Assembly: GCA_027578915.1 (NCBI GenBank)
Contig: JANBTT010000010.1
Coordinates: 124,001 to 188,000 of the forward strand
Direction: 5' to 3'
Length of the DNA: 64,000 nucleotides
DNA from: Coemansia sp. RSA 1200
Lineage: Eukaryota > Kickxellomycota > Kickxellomycetes > Kickxellales > Kickxellaceae
This document shows, one piece after another, positions 51,077 through 60,200 of this stretch. Under the pieces are notes generated by a model. The model did no database searches, was not told the origin of the DNA, and saw only the letters and a program-made list of their open reading frames with translations. Position 1 is the stretch's first letter, and the number at the start of each line of letters is the position of its first letter. The position numbers and the translations under genes were made by a program.

Positions 51077-53629
51077 CTACGCTGCGTTTTCTATGCGGCC
51101 GTCTGTTTGCGGAGACACAACCGCCCACTGCGCAATGAGCCCTTCGGACGCATACGAGCGGGTGTCCTTTCGGTTGATAGGCATGCCGGGCAGCAGCCCG
51201 TTAGCATCGTCATTCCGCGGAACGCCCTGCGCATCTGTCTCGCTTTCCCTGTTGCCCGACATGGGAGTGGCACTGTTGTCTTCGTGTCCAAACAGCGCAG
51301 TGCGGGCAACACGCATTGGCGTCTGGTCGTCTGTCAGTCGCTTTGCGCTGGAAAGCAGCGCACGAAGCACGCTGGACCGGCGATGCGTAAGCAGCTGGGC
51401 TTTGGTGGCCAGGCTGTCGTGGTATTGATTGACAACCGATGCAATCCGACTGGCAAGCGTCTGGCAGCTCTCGTCAATGGCGCTAGCATTCTCTTCTTCT
51501 TCTTGTTGCTGCCGCCGCTGCTGCTGTGCCAGCTGCCGGAGGTTGTCTGCGTGCTTGACAATCAGCTGCTTCCATCTCGAATGCTTTGACTCGCCTGCCG
51601 ATCCTCCGGCAACCTGGCTTGCGTTGCTGGAATCCGATCCAGTTCCTGCAGAGATATGATCCTTTATACCACCAGTGTCGCCTGGACTCGGGTCCAGCAG
51701 CTGATGACGAATGGTGGAGCAACTCTGGGCCAGTCCGTGCCTCTTGAAGCTCCATGCATTGCACACGGCCAGTCCGTAGAAGTAGCGTCTATACAGATCG
51801 GAAAACGTTATTCCGTTTTCCTCGTCCACCACAAGGACTCCCTCAGTAAGCACCTCGTAGCCGTCGTGGCCCCGGTACATGTAATCTCTGGTGGCAACCA
51901 AGTACTCTGCATCCATGTCAAGCAGCTCGTCCTCCTCGCCGCCATAGTCAGAGGCCGCATCAGCGTCCGACTCTGAGTCCCATCCAGAATCATCAGTGCT
52001 GTTTCTCCGGCCAGACCTTAGTGGCACTGTATCCCCGCTGGCTCCAATGGCGTTTTCGACCGCCACCCGATGCATACTCGATATGCTCTTATCTCTTGGA
52101 CGGCTTGGATTCAGCTGTGTGGTCGAGTTGTTTGAGCCGGCAGGGCTCTTCTTGTCTTTGGCGTGACTAGCGGCTGCCTTTGCCGAGGCCGTAAGCACAA
52201 TGGACGTGACTCTGTCTCCCGGTTCTCTGGTAGGATCAAACACAAACCGGATCCCGCTGACCTGAGGGAACCTGCCTTCCTGCGCCGGCCACTTGCTCAC
52301 CCCGTTCTCCAGAGCACGCCGGATCTGGTCCCCCGTAAGCCTGACCACGACCACCGGATCCTCAAACGGGAATATCTCCATAATGTCCCGCATGCGCACC
52401 GCGCCCTCCGGATAGACCTTGTCGGAGCGGATTGCACCCCCGCACAGAAGCCCGACCTCCACACCAACGCTGGCGGCGTAGCAGAGTCGCATCAGATCGC
52501 CCGTGAAGCTACCAATGTTGCTTTCCCGTGTTCTGCACACGGTTGAGCGGGCATCCAGTGCGGTGGTGGTGAATCCAACCAGCTTGTCCATCGCCTTGCT
52601 TAGATGCGTCTCAATTGTATCCACCGCCTGCTTGACCTCGGGGTCCTCGGGGATGTCTCTGGTAACCCTGTGGCGCGTGACGGAGATGTTGGATACTGCG
52701 GGGACCCCACTACCATTCGCCGTGCTGACCGTAAGGGATATCTCGCTGAGGTCGCGGAAGTCGGTGCCGCTCTTTACCAGCCGTCTACCCTGCGACTCCT
52801 CAGACAGCTCTGCTCTCTCTTTCCTCCACGTGGCAACCATTCTGGCATCGTCGTCGTGGCCACTGTACTTTGCTGGGAGCATCGGTAAGCTCGGGTCGGA
52901 AAACTCGGAAACGCCGGAACCAATGTAGTAAAAGTGGTCGTGTCCAGAAAGAACCAGATCAATAACATCGGAGCAGGAATCAGCTAGCTTGATATCGTTA
53001 GGAAGACGCATGTGGGACAGGCAGATAACCAGATCACAAGCCGCACCGTTCCCCTTCTCCTCATTCACCTCGCCCTCCATGTTGCCTTGCTTTAACCTGG
53101 TGGCCATATCTCTTGCCGACTCCACAAAGTCGTGGTACTCGAATGTGGGAGGGAGACAGGGCAGCGTGTCCAGCCACTCCTTCTCGACAATCCCAATGAC
53201 TCCGATACGCAGGGACCCGACCTGTCTGATCAGATACCGAGCACTGTTGTTTCGTGCTGCCGGACCGCCAGTCCCCCTGTCTGTCAGATTGGTGATAACC
53301 CAGGGGAAGTTGTTGCGCCTGATCAGATGCTCCAGCTGGTCTATCCCCTGGTCGAACTCGTGGTTCCCAAACGTCGATGCATCGATGCTGAGGCTGTTTA
53401 GGATCGGAAGCATGTGCTCGCCGCGCGAGATGCTGCTTTCGAGGCTCGGGAAGTATGCGTCGCCGCTGAACAGTGTCAGCGTCGGTCCCGCCTCCTCCGA
53501 CTTGTGCTGGAGGCCCTGGAGCAGGGTCTTGAACCGCGCTGCGCCGCCCACCGGATCCGTGCTGTCGGCTGCCACATGGTAGACGTCGTTAAAGTGCAGG
53601 ATACGTAGAGATGGCGTTGGCTCTGCCAT
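51077..53629 (-). CDS. 5'-nucleotidase/2',3'-cyclic phosphodiesterase family metallophosphatase, cytosolic type
   Basis: An 850-residue protein starting at ATG 53629 (MAEPTPSLRILHFNDVYHV). The two-metal calcineurin-like core shows all ligands: HFNDVYH near residue 12, FSGDAYFPS near 52, GNHEFD near 90, SHMR near 210 and SGHDH near 227. The C-terminal 5'-nucleotidase domain has ESNIGSFTGDLMR, LTGDQIRRALENGVSKWP, and later YLVATRDYMYRGHDGY. No signal peptide is present, which sets it apart from secreted 5'-nucleotidases. A Ser/Asp-rich insertion of about 80 residues interrupts the C-terminal domain, and a Gln/Glu coiled stretch lies near residue 700. The substrate cannot be told from sequence; nucleoside monophosphates or sugar-phosphates are likely. 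Confidence 0.87.
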   Translation of the reverse strand: MAEPTPSLRILHFNDVYHVAADSTDPVGGAARFKTLLQGLQHKSEEAGPTLTLFSGDAYFPSLESSISRGEHMLPILNSLSIDASTFGNHEFDQGIDQLEHLIRRNNFPWVITNLTDRGTGGPAARNNSARYLIRQVGSLRIGVIGIVEKEWLDTLPCLPPTFEYHDFVESARDMATRLKQGNMEGEVNEEKGNGAACDLVICLSHMRLPNDIKLADSCSDVIDLVLSGHDHFYYIGSGVSEFSDPSLPMLPAKYSGHDDDARMVATWRKERAELSEESQGRRLVKSGTDFRDLSEISLTVSTANGSGVPAVSNISVTRHRVTRDIPEDPEVKQAVDTIETHLSKAMDKLVGFTTTALDARSTVCRTRESNIGSFTGDLMRLCYAASVGVEVGLLCGGAIRSDKVYPEGAVRMRDIMEIFPFEDPVVVVRLTGDQIRRALENGVSKWPAQEGRFPQVSGIRFVFDPTREPGDRVTSIVLTASAKAAASHAKDKKSPAGSNNSTTQLNPSRPRDKSISSMHRVAVENAIGASGDTVPLRSGRRNSTDDSGWDSESDADAASDYGGEEDELLDMDAEYLVATRDYMYRGHDGYEVLTEGVLVVDEENGITFSDLYRRYFYGLAVCNAWSFKRHGLAQSCSTIRHQLLDPSPGDTGGIKDHISAGTGSDSSNASQVAGGSAGESKHSRWKQLIVKHADNLRQLAQQQRRQQQEEEENASAIDESCQTLASRIASVVNQYHDSLATKAQLLTHRRSSVLRALLSSAKRLTDDQTPMRVARTALFGHEDNSATPMSGNRESETDAQGVPRNDDANGLLPGMPINRKDTRSYASEGLIAQWAVVSPQTDGRIENAA

Positions 53630-53819
53630 CGTATCGATCAAACAAGGAGATAAAAAAGCGTCAGCACCCTGGGCTCGGAAAGTAAGAGCTTTAAATAGAA
53701 TGAAATGTGAGAAAGCAGAGAAGAGAACTAAACGCATATGCGCCTGGTAAAAGTCGGGAAGGAATCGGAAAAAAGCGGGGTGGAAAACAGAAACATCTCC
53801 CTTTTTCATTTCCTTCAAG

Positions 53820-54047
53820 ATGGATGACGCAAAAAAAGTGGAGGAAAGATTAGATTTGCTAGGTTCGGTCCAACCGCATACAGCCGCTCTGATTTTAGAG
53901 CATTCAAAAACAGGCAAAAAGCCAAAACAAAAACCTGACGCTAGTGGCTTGATCCAGAAGACCTTGGCTGCCCAATGGCAGCAACTCAGAGAACGCCCTT
54001 TGTGCTTGGGACGTCGTTGGATCCGGTGCGAGAAGCGGCTTCCCTAA
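53820..54047 (+). CDS. Small ORF antisense-overlapping the HIS3 3' end
   Basis: An ATG at 53820 opens a 75-residue frame, MDDAKKVEERLDLLGSVQPH, then TAALILEHSKTGKKPKQKPD and a helical end. The first 55 residues look like real protein (charged, helix-forming, little low complexity) and fill the 356-base gap between HIS3 and the nucleotidase. The final 20 residues overlap HIS3 on the other strand and look like chance coding. It could be a small gene, a first exon, or noise. No family recognised. Confidence 0.25.
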   Translation: MDDAKKVEERLDLLGSVQPHTAALILEHSKTGKKPKQKPDASGLIQKTLAAQWQQLRERPLCLGRRWIRCEKRLP

Positions 54048-54591
54048 TTGCCACAGCCAGCGCCTTGAAGGCGGACTCTGCGCGGTGGTGGTCGTTGTCG
54101 CCCTTAAGCACATCGACATGAAGGGTGATTCCAGCAGCCGTAGCAAACGACTGCAACACGTGCGGAATCATCTCGCACGAAAGCGCACCGACCTTCTCGC
54201 GCTTCAGGCCCAGATCAATGCAAGCGTAGGGGCGGCCCGAGATGTCGACCACGGCGCGTGCAAGCGCTTCGTCGAGCGGACAGTAGGCGTGGCCAAACCG
54301 CTTGATTCCGCGCGGCTCGCCCAGCGCCTTCTTAAAGGCCATGCCAAGCGCTATTGCCGTGTCCTCGGCCGTGTGGTGGTCGTCGATGTGCAGATCGCCC
54401 TTGCACGCCAGCGTCAGCGACCACTTGCCGTGCTTGGCCAGCGCATGGTACATGTGGTCGAGGAACCCGATGCCTGTGTCGATGCTGATGGTCTGCTCGC
54501 TTGCAGACTCCAGCGACCCCAGCTCAAGCCTGATCTTGATGTCTGTCTCGTTGGTCTTGCGCTCAACCACTGCTGTGCGTTCCTGTGGCAT
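53986..54591 (-). CDS. HIS3: Imidazoleglycerol-phosphate dehydratase
   Basis: A 201-residue enzyme of histidine biosynthesis that dehydrates imidazole glycerol phosphate to imidazole acetol phosphate, Mn-dependent and assembled as a 24-mer. The complete family pattern is present: ERKTNETDIKIRLEL at the start, GIGFLDHMYHALAKHG, the metal-binding DIHIDDHHTAED-like segment (HIDDHHTAEDTAIALG), the central FGHAYCPLDEALARAVVDISGRP, and the second metal motif KGDNDHHRAESAFKA. Length is standard for a monofunctional fungal enzyme. A TATTTAAA-like TATA element lies about 45 bases upstream. No TGACTC Gcn4 site is seen in the 295-base upstream gap. Confidence 0.97.
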   Translation of the reverse strand: MPQERTAVVERKTNETDIKIRLELGSLESASEQTISIDTGIGFLDHMYHALAKHGKWSLTLACKGDLHIDDHHTAEDTAIALGMAFKKALGEPRGIKRFGHAYCPLDEALARAVVDISGRPYACIDLGLKREKVGALSCEMIPHVLQSFATAAGITLHVDVLKGDNDHHRAESAFKALAVAIREAASRTGSNDVPSTKGVL

Positions 54592-54886
54592 TTCTTTTGG
54601 GCTTTCGCGTGTTCCTGCTTGGAATAAAATCCGGTATTTAAAGTAACAGCTGGCGTGTGGCGCAGATGAAGATGAAGAAGAAAAAATAATTAAAGTGGAA
54701 AGCTAGAGGGAGAGAAAGGAAGACCTGCAACAATCTCAAGCAACCCAAAAACATTTTATATCTTTTCACTTTGTTCCACCAATGGGATGGGAAAATCAAG
54801 TTGTTTTGGAACAGACGCAAAGTGCTATTAGTATTTTTCAGCCTATTTTACCAGTTGCTGACCAGAGAGAGAGATAAAAAAGTGTA

Positions 54887-55255
54887 CTATTTTTCAGAAG
54901 ACGAAGCCGTCTTGGCAGCCTTTGCAAAGTAAAAGGCTACGGGTGTGGTTTGTGTGGCGGCAGATCCGGACCACCGATACCGATTCATCTGAGCCCTCAG
55001 CGCAGCACGGTCGTCCGCGCCAAGCGAGAGATCCTCCTCCGTCCGTATGCAGCTTCCGATCATCATGAAGAACCCGAACGAGGCGCCGGATCCAAGCGCA
55101 TACTGGCCGATAGTTCCCAGGTATCCGCGCGGCCCAGGCCCAAACTTCATTGTCGAGTAGAACCCGATAAGACATCCAAGACACGCGCCGACGCTGCCGC
55201 CCATTATCAGCCCCATCTTGGCCTTGTCCCAGAGTGAAGGTTCGCGATAAGACAT
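54887..55255 (-). CDS. MGR2: Mgr2/ROMO1 mitochondrial inner-membrane protein
   Basis: A 122-residue protein. Two Gly-rich membrane spans form a hairpin: MGLIMGGSVGACLGCLIGFY (residues about 14-33) and IGQYALGSGASFGFFMMIG (about 49-67). These match the Mgr2/ROMO1 pattern KMGFxMGxxVGxxxG ... GxxGxxxxxSGxxFGxFMxIGxxIR; the IGSCIRTEED end of the second span is conserved. Mgr2 is a gatekeeper subunit of the TIM23 translocase controlling lateral release of presequence proteins. The hydrophilic C-terminal 50 residues are specific to fungi. No introns. It is divergent from the zinc-finger gene over 921 bases. Confidence 0.92.
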   Translation of the reverse strand: MSYREPSLWDKAKMGLIMGGSVGACLGCLIGFYSTMKFGPGPRGYLGTIGQYALGSGASFGFFMMIGSCIRTEEDLSLGADDRAALRAQMNRYRWSGSAATQTTPVAFYFAKAAKTASSSEK

Positions 55256-56176
55256 GGCCGTTTTGTTTTAATTTGAAGAGAAAGGTCGCTGTTTCTTTTT
55301 TCTGGTTTCCTGTTCTTCTCTTGAATTTCGAATGGCAAAAGGAAATCGTGAAACTGTTTGTTTATCACAAAAATACACCCCAGCGCCGTTATAACACTTT
55401 CTTTTTACAGAAAAAGACTAGAGAATAATGAAAATAATATAGAAAAAGTAGCAGACAGAGGAACAAAGAACCAAGTTTCCCTAGAACAAAACAGCAGAGC
55501 TCTTTTTTGGCTTCTTACGATAATGATGCCAATTTGGTGGGGCGTGATCAAACAGCTCACTTATCTTGCTGAGCGAGCCGCGAGTCGAGTTGCCTTTCTT
55601 CTTAAAGTGTGACATCATACACAGGCTCAAGGTTCTCAAGACATCTGAGACTTAGTCTGGTGCAAAGAAATTTGTGCTCAGGTCAAAGAAATGGCAGCAT
55701 TGGTTTGTACTAGTTCTGCGTTGCAGCCCACACGCCAAAAGGGACCACCACATATTACAGTGCAAGTTAGCTAACTCTCCACCCAGCTCAAATCTGCTGC
55801 TAGGCCAGTTACCACAAAAATACTATTTTTCAAACATCAAAAGTTTTTTGTAATAAAAACACACACATAGTGCACAATCACGTCTGCACTAGCACAATTT
55901 CTGGTTTTGCAAGTCCTCATCCTCTGTATTGTCATGACAAGCCAAGGGAGTGAAAAAAAGGGATTTTGAATCATGATCCAGAAACAAAACACATGGAAGA
56001 AAAAGAAAAAAAGACAAATGCTTTCCTTTTCTTCCTTTGCTAGTCCGGTTCACTTGCATTTTCTTGTACTCTAATCACATTTGTCACTAGCTGTCAGTGT
56101 CTTTTTTATTTTTTGTATTTTGGTAAACCTTGTTAGGATCCTTACTCTTTTTTTATTATCTCTGCAATATAAGCCA
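55256..56176. other. Divergent intergenic region MGR2 / zinc-finger gene
   Basis: 921 AT-rich bases with short A/T runs. ORFs are short and not credible. No RNA gene or repeat recognised. Confidence 0.5.
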
Positions 56177-56485
56177 ATGCCATCGCAATCCTCCGAAGCG
56201 CACCAAAGGACCAACAACGACAGCGCCTCTGCTACAAATACCACCAAACATCCTTTGCACAGCACATCGGTACATGACGGCAGCAATGGCGGAGGTGTGC
56301 AAAATCAACATGGCCTAGCAGCAGCTATGAATACGGGCGGCACCGGGAGCCTTGCAGAGAAGCAGAGCAAGGACAGGCGGAGCCAGAAGGCGGTGTCCAC
56401 ATTCTGCACCATATGTGGCAAACAGTGCGCAAACGTTGACGATCTTTGGGACCACATCAGCAACTGCGATTATCTTGGAGAGTAG
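56177..56485 (+). CDS. Small C2HC zinc-finger protein
   Basis: A 102-residue protein from ATG 56177. Residues 1-70 are disordered and rich in Ser, Thr, Asn, Gln and Gly. Residues about 78-98 hold one zinc finger, CTICGKQCANVDDLWDHISNC, with spacing C-x2-C-x12-H-x3-C, and the protein ends just after it (DYLGE). A single finger is unlikely to bind DNA alone; RNA or protein binding is as likely. Codon use supports coding. I do not recognise a named family. It lies on the same strand as MED13, 745 bases upstream of it. Confidence 0.6.
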   Translation: MPSQSSEAHQRTNNDSASATNTTKHPLHSTSVHDGSNGGGVQNQHGLAAAMNTGGTGSLAEKQSKDRRSQKAVSTFCTICGKQCANVDDLWDHISNCDYLGE

Positions 56486-57229
56486 TCGAACAACCCAGAG
56501 AGATCAATGCCGTTCCATCCATGTGCAGGGCATATATAACTGCACCATGTCTTTTTCTATAACAGCAGCTGCAGCTGCTTATTCCGTTATTTCTAAGTAA
56601 AACACTAGTATAAACTACAAGTATAAAAAGCCTTTTTACGGGTTTCGTCACCAGTTGAGTTGGGCAACTCTAAAGAGGTGGATGTAAAAAAAGGGGAGGG
56701 GAAAGAAACAAGCACAAGCAAAAAGCGTCTAGTGATTGGACGCAAAGCGTAGATGGTTTTAAATTCTCCAAACGCGAACATTTTTCACCCTCTATGTCTG
56801 AAGCAAAAAAATAATAGCTTGCACTCTCTTTTCCCCTTTTTCTTTACATTTTTCTGTTTCTTTAATCCTACTTTCCATTTCTATTGATTTAGTGTTTTGG
56901 CCCTCTTTTCTATTTACCACATTCCCAGAAACAGGACCTGTCGGGTCTACCAGCGTCTTATTCAGCTTTCTATTACACACTTATCGAACAGTTTGGCTCT
57001 CATTGACCAAACCTGGCTTGTTGTATTTGTTGAATTCCTTCCTACTCCCTATACACGCACCATTTGCGCTTAGCTTTGCAAGAAATAGCAAAACAAAAGG
57101 TGCTTGCCTTCTATTTATTTCTTTTGCATAGTTTGTAGCTGAGGAATTGCGTTCAGCCTATCATTCTTGTATATTGTTGTTATTTAGCTTATTTACCCTT
57201 CCCGCGTTATCAGCGTTAATGCTCTGAAA
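56486..57229. other. Intergenic region and leader upstream of MED13
   Basis: 744 bases, AT-rich with pyrimidine tracts. A minimal upstream ORF, ATG CTC TGA, lies at 57219-57227, ending three bases before the MED13 start codon at 57230; it may affect initiation. No other feature seen. Confidence 0.5.
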
Positions 57230-60200
57230 ATGAGCCACTTGAACACTAATGTTATAGCCTTGGTAAGTACTAAATTTAAAGAAAATATATATCTTTACAA
57301 GTTTGTTGAATTGCAATCTATCTAGTAAACTGTCGCGTCTTGCTAAAAGGTGTTTTATTTCTTTATAAATTAAAATCTTTTTTGATAGCCCGCACCGGCA
57401 AAATCAATACAATGGCGCAGATACAAGTGCAGCTACAATACTAGCGATGCAGCAACGGACCCGCCGCCCTTTTTATCTGTTTGTCGCGATTTGCTCAAGG
57501 CAAAAATTCCCTGCTTATGGCGGCCACTTGGTTCTTCCGATACAGCGTCACATATTCTAGGGCTTTTGCATTTATCTGGTCATGAAGGTGCAACTAAAGG
57601 ATCGGAACATAGTGGCCCTGAAGGCAACAGCGAAGCACGTAGGCTTCAGATTCCCGACTGCTGGGAGGTTTGGGTTTTCCACACGGTTATTCCTATGGAA
57701 AAAGCGGCTGAGTTGGTCCCAATTCCATCTAGCTTTGAAAGCGTTTCTTCTGGAGAGATAAGCTGGAGCTCTGGGCTAAAGAGCATAGAAGTAAAGGATC
57801 ACAGGGGCAACGAGTCGGAACAGCAGCTAGTGGGCAGTATTGATGAGCTGTTTGACAGAGCGCTTTACAACGTCATGGACTGCGCATTGCTTCCATTGTC
57901 TATCGTTCGTTTTGGACTTTCCCAGTGGATATCGTTAACCGGGCCAACCACAGAACAGGACCAGAATCAGTTAGGCCAAAGCTTTGAAGTCCCCGACAAT
58001 ACCGTCGCATCGTACCCTAGCATCAAAGAACCTCAACTGCCACCAACTCCACCCAATACCGATCTTGATCTGCCTCCAGGTACTGCTGAATTTCTAGCTG
58101 CAAATGCACTGCTTGATGAAGGAAAGTTCCCAGCTTCTGCTCCCAAATTACAAAGCAGTTGCATGAAGACACACGACCAGCAGAGATTTTCACAAACACA
58201 GGGAACCAACAACCATGGCTCGCTACGTTTACTGAAGCTTTTTGCTACGTTTGCATCTTCCCAGAGCACCCTGCTTCTACAGTACAACTCGGTTCTTATT
58301 CGTGGATTCCGCCCCATGGCCTACCTCGATACAATACTGGATCGTCGGCGTCCTGGCGGAGATCAACGTTTTGTTACTGATTGCATCCATTCATCGAGTG
58401 AAACACCAAGCGGTTTACCCCAGCTTGCTCCTCTTGCTGCAGTACGAATCGCACCGCTAGGGATTCCTGCAATGCTTATGTCCGTACCTACCACTAGTCT
58501 TGGCGACACTGAAGACAAGGCCATTGATGCATGGTCGACTGCTCTTGGCTACCCAGTGGATTTTTTTGCTAAAGAAGAAGATGATTTTGCGTACGGAGCA
58601 TCTAGACTTGCGTGGATTGCACTATCCAAGGACAGCGAGCCTATGCTTTATCCGCAGCGGCTTGTGCTAATTGATGAAGAGATGTCGTTAGCGCTTGATT
58701 CGAGTTTGGGCAATTCGCCCGAATCGCAAGGATCTGAACCGGCTGCTGTTGCGACTACAGTGCACGATGGATTAGATGAAAAGGTCAGCAATTCCTCCGC
58801 ACGCAGTTCAGTTGGTATGGATGTTGACCAAACTTCCGTTCCTGCTCAGGACGTTGCAGAAGAGGGCGAAGGCGAGGGCGAGGGCGAGGGTGAGGGCGAA
58901 GGCGAAGAAAGCGAGTACGATGAGGAGGGCGAGATAGCTGAATCCGTGGCTTCTGAACAATCGTTGCCATCAAACACCAGAGTCCCACCGGCTACTGCTG
59001 AACTTGGCACCATTGTCTCAATATTGCAGCGGGATGTCCCAGAGCCACTCGAAGTGTCGCTAGTTGATATTCAAAGGTCAATGGCAAAGTTCCAATCAGA
59101 GATCCGTGCCAAAGAGGAAGAGGAGGAGAAAATGCGCCAAAATGAGATAGCGGAGAAGAATGCTGCAGCATACACTGCCACTTCTAAAGGCAAATCCAGT
59201 CTAACCAAATCGACAAGCGCCAAGTCCTCGTCATCCGTAGGTGCTTCTGGGACAAAGAAGCGCCAGCGTAGCAATTCAAAAGATGAGCAGTCAAATAAGG
59301 TACGCCGCAAGTCTGCAGTCTCAGCAACGGTTCCACCACCAATGAGCACGATTTCGGATAGCTCTAATGAGGATATTCCATTACAGGCGCTTGTGGCCAA
59401 CACATCTGCAAACCCTACCGAGGATTCGGCAACTCAGCCACTGACACAGCAAACAAATTTAGATTCCAGTGGAAATGCAACTGCTAACGATGCGGCGAAT
59501 GCATCGGGCGGCGACATTGGATCTCTGTTTGGTGACACTGGAATGGCGGGGGATGGCGGTAGCGGGCTTGGTGGTAACGTAGTCAATATTGGTGACGACA
59601 TGGGGCTGGGCATGGGACTAGGCATGGATATGGGCATAGGCGATAACCTTGGTGACTTTGCATCGAGCATGTTTGGGGTCACCGATGACGACTTTAATTT
59701 CTTTGACAACGTTCCGCCGCAACAACCAAAGCCAGAGAATCCAGCAATGGACATGTTTTCACAACCAGAAATGGACACCGCCAACTCTATGGATCTGGAT
59801 ATCAACCCGCAAGGCGCTTTTGATATGGAGATGCGATCCGAGGAGCCAAAGGTGTTGGCCAAGACACTGGAGCCTACTGATTCCGAACCGGCAGGCGTTA
59901 TGGAACAGCACCAACCTATGCAGGACATGGACGATTTGTTTGATGATGGCATGTTTGATTCATTTTTCGGTGGACAGACGACAGCAACCAGTGCTATTAA
60001 GGAAGCAACCGTTGCAACAATATTGATCAAACGGGAGGACAACACTGCTACTGCTGCATCTACAAATATCTATGCTACACAGGATATTTCGAATTCTGGA
60101 TCGGGTGCTGCGGCATTAAGTATGGATGTCAAAACTTCGTTGGCTGGCCAGTCGCTATCATCGCCACCTGGAGTCACCACGATTGTCAGCTTATCCAGCA

